Source: JTS-RE9 sp964649195 (GTDB lineage Bacteria; Planctomycetota; Phycisphaerae; Phycisphaerales; Phycisphaeraceae). From it: a DNA stretch of 64,000 nt. A program made the position numbers and the translations under genes. The notes beneath the pieces are model-generated. The model did no database searches and was not told the origin of the DNA. It was given only the letters and a program-made list of their open reading frames with translations. Where the stretch lies: contig CAZYPK010000004.1 in assembly GCA_964649195.1 (NCBI GenBank), forward strand, positions 8,754 through 72,753. Reading direction: 5' to 3'. Numbering within the stretch: position 1 is the first letter of the stretch; each line of letters begins with the position of its first letter. Of this stretch, positions 15,677 to 24,151 are shown in pieces.

Positions 15677-17509
15677 ATGGCCATGCTTCTCAGTTGTCAA
15701 TCTCTCAGCAAATCGTTCGGCCCGCGCCCGCTCTTTGAAGATGTTTCGATGGGCATCGAGGAAGGCGAACGCCTGGGCCTCATCGGGCCCAACGGCTCAG
15801 GCAAATCGACGTTGCTGAAAATTCTCGCCGGCATGGAGCAGCCTGACACGGGCGACTTCACATCCAGACGAAATCTGCGCGTCAGCTACGTTGCACAGCG
15901 CGATGAGTTCGAAGAAGGCGCCGCCGCCATGTCTGCCGTCGTCGCCGCGCTGGGCGGGCGCTTGCATGATGATCACGAACGCGAAGTCGCCGCCCGGCGT
16001 GTGCTTGAAAACGTCGGCTTCACCGACATGGATCAGCCGGTCGCCGCGATGTCCGGCGGTTGGCGCAAACGGCTGGCGGTCGCCCGCGCCCTGGTCACCG
16101 AGCCTGATCTGCTGCTGATGGATGAGCCGACGAATCATCTCGATCTGGAAGGCGTGCTCTGGCTCGAGGATTTTCTCGACGCCGCGCCGATGGCCATGAT
16201 CGTGATCACGCACGATCGCTACTTTCTGGAGAACGTCTGCAACCGGGTGCTGGAACTGAGCAAGGCTTATCCGCAGGGCACCTTCACCGTGCAGGGACCC
16301 TACAGCGAATTTCTCCGGCGAAGAGCGGACCATCTTGCCGCCCAGCTCAAGGAACAACAATCTCTGGCCACGAAGGTGCGCGAGGATATCCGCTGGCTCG
16401 GCCGCGGCGCCCAGGCCCGGCGAACCAAGGCGAAAGGACGAATCGAAGAAGCCGGCCAGCGCATGGGGCAGCTCGATGACCTGAAGAATCGCAACGCGCC
16501 CAACCGCGCCGCCGACATCAGCTTCACCGCCACCGGCCGGCTCACGCGGAACCTCCTCGTCGCCAAAGACATCGGCAAATCACTGGGCGGGAAACCGCTG
16601 TTTTCACAGTTGGAAATCACGCTCTCGCCAGGCTCATGCCTGGGCCTGCTCGGACCCAACGGCAGCGGTAAGACCACGCTCATCAATGTCCTCACCGGCA
16701 AGCTCCCCAGCGACACCGGCGGCGTCAAGCTCGCAGACAACCTCCGCATCGTCACCTTCACGCAGCATCGCGAGGAACTCGATCCCAAGCAGTCGCTGCG
16801 CGAGGCCCTGTGTCCGGTCAGTGATGTGCTCTTCTTCCGCGACCAGCCGATTCATGTCAATACCTGGGCTTCTCGGTTTCTCTTCCGCGCCGATCAGATG
16901 AACACCTCCGTCGGCGATCTCAGCGGCGGCGAACAGGCCCGCATTCTCATCGCGCGGTTGATGCTGGAGCCGGCGGACCTGCTCATTCTCGATGAACCGA
17001 CGAACGATCTGGACATCGCTTCGCTCGAGGTGCTCGAAGAAAGTCTCGCAAGCTTTCCAGGCGCCGTGCTGCTGGTGACGCACGATCGCTACATGCTGGC
17101 GCGGCTGTCGTCGCAGTTGCTCTCGCTTGACGGCCAGGGGAATGCGAAGTTCTTTCCCGATTACGAACAGTGGGAATCGTGGAAGGATCGGCAGGAGGAA
17201 GCGCGGGGGAAAGAGGCGGGGAAGCGGAAAGAGGCACGGACGCAGGGCGATGACGCTGCTACGCCGCAAGCGGCGGGGAAGGTGAAGCTCACCTACAAGG
17301 AGCAGCGCGACTGGGACACCATCGAGCAGCGCATCCTCGAAGCGGAAGAGGAAGTGAAGTCACTTGAAGCCCGCACCGCCGATCCCGCCATCCTGATCGA
17401 TCATCGCAAACTCAACGAGGCCTACGAAGTGCTGGGCAAGGCACAGGCGAATGTCGCGGCGCTGTACGAACGATGGGCGGAGCTGGAGGCGAAGGTCAAG
17501 GCCATCTGA
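15677..17509 (+). CDS. ABC-F family ATPase (Uup-like)
   Basis: 610 residues with two ABC domains and no membrane segments, the ABC-F layout of ribosome-associated ATPases. Domain 1: Walker A GPNGSGKST (37-45), signature MSGGWRKRLA (about 125), Walker B LLLMDEPTNHLD (about 145). Domain 2: GPNGSGKTT (about 325), LSGGEQAR (about 415), LLILDEPTNDLD (about 435). The C-terminal 60-70 residues form a charged coiled coil as in Uup. The linker before it carries a GCCGCAAGCGGC palindrome at 17263-17274. ATG 15677 is preferred over 15683. Role in translation or DNA transactions inferred. Confidence 0.9.
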   Translation: MAMLLSCQSLSKSFGPRPLFEDVSMGIEEGERLGLIGPNGSGKSTLLKILAGMEQPDTGDFTSRRNLRVSYVAQRDEFEEGAAAMSAVVAALGGRLHDDHEREVAARRVLENVGFTDMDQPVAAMSGGWRKRLAVARALVTEPDLLLMDEPTNHLDLEGVLWLEDFLDAAPMAMIVITHDRYFLENVCNRVLELSKAYPQGTFTVQGPYSEFLRRRADHLAAQLKEQQSLATKVREDIRWLGRGAQARRTKAKGRIEEAGQRMGQLDDLKNRNAPNRAADISFTATGRLTRNLLVAKDIGKSLGGKPLFSQLEITLSPGSCLGLLGPNGSGKTTLINVLTGKLPSDTGGVKLADNLRIVTFTQHREELDPKQSLREALCPVSDVLFFRDQPIHVNTWASRFLFRADQMNTSVGDLSGGEQARILIARLMLEPADLLILDEPTNDLDIASLEVLEESLASFPGAVLLVTHDRYMLARLSSQLLSLDGQGNAKFFPDYEQWESWKDRQEEARGKEAGKRKEARTQGDDAATPQAAGKVKLTYKEQRDWDTIEQRILEAEEEVKSLEARTADPAILIDHRKLNEAYEVLGKAQANVAALYERWAELEAKVKAI

Positions 17510-17517
17510 ATAACACC

Positions 17518-17605
17518 ACGAAATCAGGAAAGCAGGAAAACATGAAATGCAGATCATCCATTCCGTATGGTCCCGCCTGGTTTCCTGATTTCATGGTTTT
17601 ATTTA
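17518..17605. repeat. Inverted repeat with AGGAAA-type tract
   Basis: Arms CACGAAATCAGGAAAGCAGG and CCTGGTTTCCTGATTTCATGG face each other across about 45 bp, between convergent genes. It probably forms a hairpin and may stop transcription from both sides. Related tracts are at 7340 and 61886. Confidence 0.55.
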
Positions 17606-17614
17606 GGGATGTTT

Positions 17615-18586
17615 TTATGTGCGGGCCACGGCCGCCTTCATTTTCGCCAGACCGGTTTTGGCGACTTCCAGCGGGTCCTGCTTCCAGTATTCGCGGTTGA
17701 AAAGCTCCAGGCTCAGCACGGCGGCGGAGCCGTTGCGGAGCATGCCGCGCAGGGTTTCGGTGATGGGGGCGATGCCGTCGCCGGGGTAGATGCGGTCGGC
17801 ATCGGTGATCTTCTCGCGCGGCGGATCGGCGGGGTAGTCGTTCATGTGGAACACCTGCACGCAGCTTGACGAAAGCTGATTCATGCTCACGAATGATGAG
17901 CCGCCCTTGTGCAGATGATAAAAGTCAGGCAGGAGACAGGCGCGCGGATGGCCCGCTTCGAGGGCGACGAACATCGAGTCCGCGAGTTTGTTCAGGCACT
18001 TGGAAAATCCCCAGACTTCGACCATCGGTGAGATGCCCGCGGCATCGCCGACTTCGCAGAGTTCGCGGTAGCGCTGAGCGGCCTTGCGAAGATCGAGGTC
18101 GGCCTGATTGGTGGCACCGGCAGGCGGCGCGGCGATGCGTGTGCCGCCGAGCTGCGCGACCATGTCCATGTCGCGCCGGGCGGTTTCGAGGCCGCGCGCG
18201 CGCTTGGCGTCATCATCCACGATCCACTCCGCGAAGCCGATGGCGGATTCGACGGTGAGGTTCAGATCCTTGAGGCGTTTGGCCATATCCTTGAGCGAGC
18301 CGCCGCCGGTGACGTATTCGCTGATCGTGCCGATCCACGGTTCGACCGAGTCGTAACCGGCGGCGGCGGCGGTTTCGATTTCCTTGACGAGACCCAGCTT
18401 CTGCCCGCGAATCGTGGCCATGTTCAGGCAGTATTTGAAGGCGGGTGTCGGGTGGTTCCGGGAGTGGGTGGCTCCGGGGGCGGGTGTCGGCGTGGATTCA
18501 GCGGCGCGGAGATTGTTGGTGGTTGCCGCGAAGCCGCAGGCGGCCAGAGCGGAAGTCGAAAGAAAACGGCGGCGGTTCTGGTTCAT
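17615..18586 (-). CDS. Tat-exported TIM-barrel protein (sugar phosphate isomerase/epimerase family)
   Basis: 323 residues. The N-terminus NQNRRRFLSTSALAACGFAA is a twin-arginine signal, so export as a folded protein is expected. The mature part matches the xylose-isomerase-like TIM-barrel superfamily (GLVKEIETAAAAGYDSVEPW, GGTRIAAPPAG, VEVWGFSKCL, DFYHLHKGG, QVFHMNDYP, PGDGIAPI, LSLELFNREYW). It probably acts on sugars or polyols in the periplasm. ATG 18586 is chosen since a TATCAT box overlaps the alternative ATG 18595. It is divergent from glnA. Confidence 0.85.
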   Translation of the reverse strand: MNQNRRRFLSTSALAACGFAATTNNLRAAESTPTPAPGATHSRNHPTPAFKYCLNMATIRGQKLGLVKEIETAAAAGYDSVEPWIGTISEYVTGGGSLKDMAKRLKDLNLTVESAIGFAEWIVDDDAKRARGLETARRDMDMVAQLGGTRIAAPPAGATNQADLDLRKAAQRYRELCEVGDAAGISPMVEVWGFSKCLNKLADSMFVALEAGHPRACLLPDFYHLHKGGSSFVSMNQLSSSCVQVFHMNDYPADPPREKITDADRIYPGDGIAPITETLRGMLRNGSAAVLSLELFNREYWKQDPLEVAKTGLAKMKAAVART

Positions 18587-18628
18587 GTTTCGCATGATAG
18601 CGGAGAGATGGGAAAAAGAGAGCGGAAA

Positions 18629-18650
18629 CCCACGCACGGGAGTGCGTGGG
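18629..18650. other. Family G hairpin between the TIM-barrel gene and glnA
   Basis: Stem CCCACGCAC / GTGCGTGGG, loop GGGA (TCCC on the other strand), in a divergent promoter region where a terminator is not expected. CTTTT follows on the plus strand. Confidence 0.55.
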
Positions 18651-18670
18651 CTTTTGCCGTTCTCTTCTGA

Positions 18671-18676
18671 TACTTT
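18671..18676 (+). promoter_or_regulatory. -10-like TACTTT before glnA
   Basis: GATACTTT ends six bases before the glnA ATG and no ribosome binding site intervenes, again suggesting a leaderless transcript. Confidence 0.35.
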
Positions 18677-18682
18677 ATTTCC

Positions 18683-20095
18683 ATGACGCCCAAGCAAGTC
18701 CTGCAACTGGTCAAGCGGAACAAGATCGAATTCGTCGATTGCCGGTTCATGGATTTCCCAGGCCTGTGGCAGCACACGACCTACCCGGCCGGTGAACTCA
18801 AGGAGGAGAGCTTCACCGTGGGCTTCGGCTTCGACGGTTCCTCCGTGCGCGGCTGGCAACGTGTCAACGAAACCGACATGCTGCTGGTGCCCGTGGCCCA
18901 CACCGCCAAGGTCGATCCCTTCTTCGAGCATCCGACGCTTTCGATCATCTGCGACATCAAAGACCCGATCACCAAGAAAGCCTACTCGCGCGATCCGCGC
19001 TCCATCGCCCGCAAGGCGGCGGCTTATCTGACCCGGTGCGGCATTGCCGACACCGCCTACTTCAGCCCGGAGATGGAGTTCTTTGTCTTCGACAGCGTCT
19101 CCTACGATCAGCAGATCAACACCGCCGGCTATCACGTGGACAGCATCGAAGGCGTGTGGAATCGAGGCAGACAGGACCCGACCAATCTGGGAAATCAGGT
19201 GAGGCTTAAGGAAGGTTTCTTCCCGATGCCGCCGATGGATACGGGGCAGAACCTGCGCAGCGAGATGGTTGATGTGATGCTCAAGATGGGCATCGCCGTC
19301 GAGAGCCATCATCATGAAGTGGCGACAGGCGGGCAGGGTGAAATCGATCTTCGCCATCAGGATCTGGTCTCGATGGCGGACACCTGCATGTATTACAAGT
19401 ACATCGTGAAGAACGTCGCGGCGCGTCACGGCAAGGTCGCCACGTTCATGCCCAAGCCGCTTTTCATGGACAACGGCTCAGGCATGCACACGCACTTTTC
19501 CCTGTGGAAAGAAGGCAAACCGCTCATGGCGGGCAGGCATTACGCGGGGTTGAGCCAGCTCGGCCTGCATGTGATCGGCGGACTGCTCAAACATGCCCGC
19601 AGCCTGATCGCGCTCACCAACCCGACCACCAACAGCTTCAAGCGGCTCGTGCCCGGCTACGAAGCGCCGACCTCCTTGGTCTATAGCTCGCGCAATCGCA
19701 GCGCGGCGATCCGCGTGCCGGTCTATCAGGATAATCCCAGGACCAAGCGCATCGAGTTCCGCTGCCCTGATTCATCATGCAATCCTTACCTCGCCTTCGC
19801 GGCGATGACCATGGCGGCCATCGACGGCGTCAGGAACCAGATCGACCCCGGCCCGCCGGTCGATCGGGAGTTCGACGAACTGGATCCGGCGGAACAGAAA
19901 GCGCTGGCCACGACGCCCGGCTCACTCAACGATGCGCTCGACGCCCTGGAATCCGATCACGCCTACCTGCTCGAAGGCGGCGTGTTCAACGAGGATGTGA
20001 TCCGCTACTGGATTCAATACAAGCGCGAGAATGAAGTGATGGCCATGCGGGCAAGGCCGCATCCTTATGAGTTCTGCATGTATTTCGACGTGTGA
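18683..20095 (+). CDS. glnA: Glutamine synthetase type I
   Basis: 470 residues, normal for GSI; ATP-dependent glutamine synthesis. Family marks: FVDCRFMDFPGLWQH, FGFDGSSVRGW, YFSPEMEFFVFD, ESHHHEVATGGQGEIDLR, the ATP loop KPLFMDNGSGMHTHFSLW, TTNSFKRLVPGYEAP, and SCNPYLAFAAM. In the segment where GSI-beta enzymes carry the adenylylated Tyr (LYDLPPEE in E. coli) this protein reads EFDELDPAEQ, with no Tyr. Adenylylation control is therefore unlikely. Followed by a 9-bp hairpin at 20112. Confidence 0.96.
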   Translation: MTPKQVLQLVKRNKIEFVDCRFMDFPGLWQHTTYPAGELKEESFTVGFGFDGSSVRGWQRVNETDMLLVPVAHTAKVDPFFEHPTLSIICDIKDPITKKAYSRDPRSIARKAAAYLTRCGIADTAYFSPEMEFFVFDSVSYDQQINTAGYHVDSIEGVWNRGRQDPTNLGNQVRLKEGFFPMPPMDTGQNLRSEMVDVMLKMGIAVESHHHEVATGGQGEIDLRHQDLVSMADTCMYYKYIVKNVAARHGKVATFMPKPLFMDNGSGMHTHFSLWKEGKPLMAGRHYAGLSQLGLHVIGGLLKHARSLIALTNPTTNSFKRLVPGYEAPTSLVYSSRNRSAAIRVPVYQDNPRTKRIEFRCPDSSCNPYLAFAAMTMAAIDGVRNQIDPGPPVDREFDELDPAEQKALATTPGSLNDALDALESDHAYLLEGGVFNEDVIRYWIQYKRENEVMAMRARPHPYEFCMYFDV

Positions 20096-20111
20096 AGGAA
20101 AAAAGACAAAG

Positions 20112-20133
20112 CCGATGGACTCCTGTCCATCGG
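20112..20133 (+). terminator. Family G hairpin after glnA
   Basis: Stem CCGATGGAC / GTCCATCGG with loop TCCT, 17 bases after the glnA stop, followed by TTCCC. Terminator-like, without a long T-run. Confidence 0.6.
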
Positions 20134-20150
20134 TTCCCTGATTGAAAACG

Positions 20151-20531
20151 ATGGAAGAACACGATGTTCAAAACCCGTCCCAGCCGCTGATCATGCGGTC
20201 CTACCGTCGTCATCGCAAGCAGGCGAAATGGGGAACGTGGTCGCTGTTCGTTCCGCCGGTGACTTTTCTTTGGGTGATCTTCTGGTACCTGATGATGAAG
20301 CAGCCGCCCCTGCCCGGCGGTCCTGCAACGGATGCCGCCTCATCGTGGCTGGTGCTGCTGATCGGCGCCATCGCGATCGAGGCGGTCGGCATCGCCCTGG
20401 CGATCACGGGGCTGCGCGACACCCACCACAAACACGCTCACGCCGCGGCAGGACTGGCCCTCAATGCGTTCATCCTTCTGGCGGCGATCATCGCGCTGGC
20501 CTTGCGAATCTTCTCGCAGTCGGTGGGCTGA
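20151..20531 (+). CDS. Small two-helix membrane protein
   Basis: 126 residues. A basic N-terminal region (residues about 10-25), then three hydrophobic stretches: one near residues 28-45 and two longer helices near 60-82 and 92-120. The last two, joined by a His-rich loop (TGLRDTHHKHAHA), resemble DUF4190-type small membrane proteins. ATG 20151 is preferred to the in-frame TTG at 20142. Function unknown. Confidence 0.65.
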   Translation: MEEHDVQNPSQPLIMRSYRRHRKQAKWGTWSLFVPPVTFLWVIFWYLMMKQPPLPGGPATDAASSWLVLLIGAIAIEAVGIALAITGLRDTHHKHAHAAAGLALNAFILLAAIIALALRIFSQSVG

Positions 20532-21021
20532 TCCGCGAGTGCATGGGCGGCAATGCGTCAAGCATAAAAAGAAGCCCGGCCACCGTCGGGCTGGTGGCCG
20601 GGTCTTCTCTGTCGGGCATGAATGGATCGATGCCGTCGAGCTTTCTCCCCTTCGCCTTCTGCTCCGCTGACAGGGCGGAGGAATAATGTCGAAGGTTCAC
20701 GATGTTGCGGCGCCTGCCCCCACCCGCATCCTGCCGGGACTCGCCCCTCCGCGAATCCCGGCAGTAAGCGGGCCTTACGCCCCCATGATGATCAGCACAC
20801 GCCATGCCAGTTGGCGGCTCACCACCGTTACCACCTGATATTCAGGGGTTTGGCACACGGAAAAACATCAACCGCCTCATGGCAATCCCCTATTTCGGGG
20901 AAAAAGCCCCGAATCGGCTCCCCACCATTGGGAACTGTTCCCCAGCGGAGTGGATGGGCCTCTGATGAATCGGCGTCGGACGAACATGCGGCCCCGCCGT
21001 CAAATCACTAAACTCTGAGCC
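20532..21021. other. 490-base gene-poor spacer
   Basis: It contains a strong hairpin at 20571-20607 and a small one at 20894-20913 (TTCGGGG / CCCCGAA, loop AAAAAG). I see no convincing coding sequence; a minus-strand open frame at 20488-20805 lacks a recognisable start signal or family. Confidence 0.45.
20571..20607 (+). terminator. Long GC-rich hairpin after the small membrane protein
   Basis: Arms GAAGCCCGGCCACC and GGTGGCCGGGTCTTC pair over about 13 positions around an eight-base loop, 40 bases after the stop. Probable factor-independent hairpin terminator, only short T-run. Confidence 0.55.
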
Positions 21022-21384
21022 ATGAGCGACATCGAACTGGTCATCTCCAACTCCAAGAAACTCGAAGCCTTGCTGGAGAAACACTTCGGCGCCAACGGAC
21101 GCGGGCTGCATGAGAAGATCGGCAGCGTCGAGGGCAGACTGTCCGGCAGCGTCGTCAAGCGGCTGCGCTTCATCGCCACCATCCGCAACAGGATCGTGCA
21201 CGATGCCGGGTACGATCGCATCGACGACCGCAAGGGGTTTGTCGATGCCTGCGCCGCCGCTCATGCGGAGCTTCGCAAGCTGGCCGGCATTCGCACCGGC
21301 GGCGGCGCGTGGCGGTGGCTGGTGGGCGGCGCGCTGGTTGTCGCGGCGGCGGTCTTCATCTATTTCACATTCTTCCGCCCGTAA
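21022..21384 (+). CDS. HEPN/DUF4145-like protein with C-terminal membrane anchor
   Basis: 120 residues. Residues 1-90 are helical with KLEALLEKHFGANGRGLHEKI and the segment RNRIVH (R55-x4-H60), the R-x4-H catalytic motif of HEPN RNases as seen in DUF4145-like proteins. Residues about 95-117 are one membrane helix with a very short tail, so the domain faces the cytoplasm as a tail-anchored protein. A TAAACT box eight bases before the ATG may be the -10. No antitoxin-like nucleotidyltransferase is adjacent. Confidence 0.65.
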   Translation: MSDIELVISNSKKLEALLEKHFGANGRGLHEKIGSVEGRLSGSVVKRLRFIATIRNRIVHDAGYDRIDDRKGFVDACAAAHAELRKLAGIRTGGGAWRWLVGGALVVAAAVFIYFTFFRP

Positions 21385-21489
21385 AAGAAGATGCCGGTCA
21401 ACCGAGCGGTCCTGATACAATCCACTCCGCCTCATTTTTACGGCAGGCGCACGCAACGCATCAATGCACTCTCCACGAAAGGATCACGT

Positions 21490-22947
21490 ATGGCCATGGG
21501 CATGTTCATGCTGTTCCCCATTCTTCTGCTCGGCGGCGGCATGGGCGGCGCCAACGAACTGATCGATTACCTTCAGACCGAGCATTACTGGAAGACGCGC
21601 AACATCACCCCCGATGTGGCCACCCTTTCCGCCATGCTCGTCACCGATCCCAAGGCCGAGGATATCTCCGCGCTGATCAGGCAACTGGGGCACGATGACT
21701 TCGACAAACGCGAGGCGGCCAGCGAAGCGATCGGCAGAAAAGGCCCGGGCGTCATCCCGCAACTGAAGGAAGCCGCCAAGTCCACGGACGCCGAGATCGC
21801 CGACCGGGCTTCGCGGCTGATCACTCATCTCTCCGGCGGCGACAGCGACCCCGCCATTCACAGGCTCATGATCATCCGCTCGCTGGGTGAAACCAAGGAC
21901 AAGGCCGCCCTTGCGGCGCTCAAGACGCAGCTTGATTCGAAGGAGCCTTTCGCCGGCGAGTTTGCCCGCCGTGCGATCGCCAAAATCGAAGGCCTGCCTC
22001 ATCAGCCGGCCACCACTTCGATCGAAAGCTACGAGAAGGATGTGTGGCTGCTGCCCAACGGCGTCAAGCTGGTGACGCAGATGACGATGACCTCCGGCGG
22101 TCCCGCCGACTGGGCCAGGATTCTGGCCAACGCCAAAAATCCCCTGGGAGAAGAGGTGCCCAAGGAGGACATGTTCAAGGAAGTACAATCCGGTGTGGCC
22201 ATGGCGCTCAACACCGTGGGCAACATCCGCATCGACGGCTTCACGCTGGGCCTGTCGGACAGCCCCGGCCCCGACTCGGGCTTTGTCGTCATGCTGGTGC
22301 GCGGCCAATACAGCCGGGAGAAGCTCAAGAACCTGTTCAAGTCGAAGGGCATCGAGGTGACCCGGGAGGATGGCATCGATGCGGTGACGCCGCCGAATGC
22401 CAACATGAAATTGCTGTTCGTCTCCGATGAGCTGCTGCTGGTCATCGGCGGTCCGCGCGATGCGCAGGCCTGGCCGGTGAAGGAGATGACGGCGGCGATC
22501 AAGGCGGGCAAGGGCACCCTCGGCGAAGACGCGGCGATGGTGAAGCTGATCAACGCCGCCGACCGCAAATCAGGCGGCTGGGCCGCGATTCAGATGACGG
22601 AGACGTATCGCTCAGGCGGGCCGTGGATGAAATCGTTTGACACCGTCCTGGCCAGTCGCAAAAGCGAAAAGGGCAAAACATCCATCAAGGTCGTCGGCAC
22701 GGGAAGCGATGCCGATGCGGTTCAACACTCGGTCAAGGAAATGAACACCGGCCTGGAGCAGATGCGGGGCAAGATGAATGAAATCGCCGGCATGATGCCC
22801 AAGCCTTTCATCGACTTCGCCAACAGCCTGAAGGTGGAAGCCGATGGCAAATCGGCCACGCTCACCGGCAGCATCGAAGGCGGCTTCGAGGACATCATCG
22901 GCTCCATGCTCTTCCCCATGATGATGCTGGGTGGCCCGGGCTTTTGA
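21490..22947 (+). CDS. HEAT-repeat envelope protein
   Basis: 485 residues. The N-terminus MAMGMFMLFPILLLGGGMGGA is hydrophobic, a signal peptide or anchor. Residues about 50-170 form HEAT-like repeats (LIRQLGHDDFDKREAASEAIG, then LKEAAKSTDAEIADRASRLI). The remainder is an unassigned alpha/beta region of the kind found in planctomycete secreted proteins. AAGGA lies eight bases before the ATG. A TACAAT box at 21416-21421 may be the -10. Confidence 0.72.
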   Translation: MAMGMFMLFPILLLGGGMGGANELIDYLQTEHYWKTRNITPDVATLSAMLVTDPKAEDISALIRQLGHDDFDKREAASEAIGRKGPGVIPQLKEAAKSTDAEIADRASRLITHLSGGDSDPAIHRLMIIRSLGETKDKAALAALKTQLDSKEPFAGEFARRAIAKIEGLPHQPATTSIESYEKDVWLLPNGVKLVTQMTMTSGGPADWARILANAKNPLGEEVPKEDMFKEVQSGVAMALNTVGNIRIDGFTLGLSDSPGPDSGFVVMLVRGQYSREKLKNLFKSKGIEVTREDGIDAVTPPNANMKLLFVSDELLLVIGGPRDAQAWPVKEMTAAIKAGKGTLGEDAAMVKLINAADRKSGGWAAIQMTETYRSGGPWMKSFDTVLASRKSEKGKTSIKVVGTGSDADAVQHSVKEMNTGLEQMRGKMNEIAGMMPKPFIDFANSLKVEADGKSATLTGSIEGGFEDIIGSMLFPMMMLGGPGF

Positions 22948-22957
22948 GAACCTGAGT

Positions 22958-23060
22958 TCGGGATACGAATGAGCCGCGACGTAACACGTCGCGGAGATGA
23001 ACGGCAAGATGGCGTTGTCCATCATGCGAAGGATCATCGGACGCGAAAACGACCGGGACA
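22958..23060 (+). repeat. Family A half element
   Basis: Hairpin 22974-22994 with stem CCGCGACGT / ACGTCGCGG, loop AAC, preceded by GAACCTGAGTTCG as in copy 1 at 9011. The opposite hairpin is missing. A tract of CTGTCTC/CTGTCCC repeats follows at about 23083-23120. Confidence 0.65.
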
Positions 23061-23125
23061 TGGTTTGAGGCTTGGCTTTTTCTGTCTCCTGTCTCCTGTC
23101 TCCTGTCCCCTGTCCCCTCTGACCT

Positions 23126-23920
23126 TCACCGACCCTTCCCATCGCCGCCCACCTTTTCGTACATCTTCGCCAGCCGGTGTGCGTGTTCATCGTAGGCCGC
23201 TTCGAAGAGGGCGGCGGCGCGTGCCGGTTCCATGATGCACGCGGCGGTGAGCACCTTGGGCGGCCGGCCCGCCTCGGTGAGCAGGGCGGCCACATGCGCC
23301 TTGATCGCGTTGATCAGCACGCAGCCGCCGACCGTCGATCCGGGCGCCACGGGTGATTCCAGACCCTCGATGCGCACCATCGAGTCGCCGGGCGGTGCGC
23401 CGGTGTCGAGCGCCAGGTCGGCAACGTCCGAAAGTTTGACGCCTTGCGGATGGCGGCTGGCGCTGACCTGGCTGTGACGCCGGCTGACGATGGCGACGAC
23501 CTTCATGCCTGCCGCCTTGCAATGCTCGGCGAACTCGACGGGGACCACGTTGCAGCCGCCCGATGAAATGATGAGCGCCGCATCGCGCGGACTGATGTCG
23601 AAATTGCGCAGGATGCGGGCCGCCAGGCCGGTGACGTTTTCAAGGAACATCGCCTGCCGCTGGCCGTTGGCGCCGACGACGTTGTTGTGAAAGGTCAGCG
23701 AGAGCTCGACGATCGGATTGAATCCGGGAAACGAGCCGTAGCGCGGCCACATCTCCTCGACCATGATCCGGCTGTGCCCGCTGCCGAACACATGCACCAT
23801 GCGGCCGGCCAGGATCGCGTCGGCGAACCACTGCGCCGCTTGGGTGATCTGCGTTTGCTGCTTCGCAATGGCATCGAGAAGATCGCGGCAATGCTCAAGA
23901 TACTGTTGGGCTGGGGTCAT
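23126..23920 (-). CDS. SIS-domain protein (UPF0309 type)
   Basis: 264 residues, a single SIS domain. Visible motifs: VHVFGSGHSRIMVEEMWPRYG, NPIVELSLTFHNNVVG, ALIISSGGCNVVPVEFAEHCKAAG and VVAIVSR, as in the UPF0309 phosphosugar-binding proteins that often act with sugar kinases or epimerases. It probably binds or isomerises a phosphosugar. ATG 23920 is chosen as the family N-terminus (AQQYLEHCRDLLDAI); upstream codons are repeat-derived. Confidence 0.85.
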   Translation of the reverse strand: MTPAQQYLEHCRDLLDAIAKQQTQITQAAQWFADAILAGRMVHVFGSGHSRIMVEEMWPRYGSFPGFNPIVELSLTFHNNVVGANGQRQAMFLENVTGLAARILRNFDISPRDAALIISSGGCNVVPVEFAEHCKAAGMKVVAIVSRRHSQVSASRHPQGVKLSDVADLALDTGAPPGDSMVRIEGLESPVAPGSTVGGCVLINAIKAHVAALLTEAGRPPKVLTAACIMEPARAAALFEAAYDEHAHRLAKMYEKVGGDGKGR

Positions 23921-24011
23921 GGCGCTGAAGATACCTTTTGTTTCCGCGTTCCGCAGCCGATGGTGCGTTTGCACGACTGTCACGCTATGCTTTCGCGCTT
24001 TGCAAACCGTA

Positions 24012-24105
24012 GGGATTTCCGAATAACCCCCGATGTACCGTGAACCAGGGGATCGCGATTTGCGAAGCCGCAAGCGGCTTGGGCGTGAGATTATTCAGGA
24101 ATCTC
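24012..24105 (-). repeat. Family B unit, copy 3 (inverted)
   Basis: Same unit as 15317-15403 in reverse orientation, with ends GGGATTTCCGAATAACC and ATTATTCAGGAATCTC and interior GAAGCCGCAAGCGGC. It lies between divergent SIS and hisA genes. Confidence 0.75.
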
Positions 24106-24151
24106 AGCACCCAAAATCCGACATCCGACATCCCAAATCCGAAATTCATCC

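Noticed and set aside
20488..20805. Minus-strand open frame, 105 codons, in the spacer after 20531
   Set aside because: No ribosome binding site or homologous pattern; it overlaps a strong hairpin at 20571-20607 and the end of a plus-strand gene.
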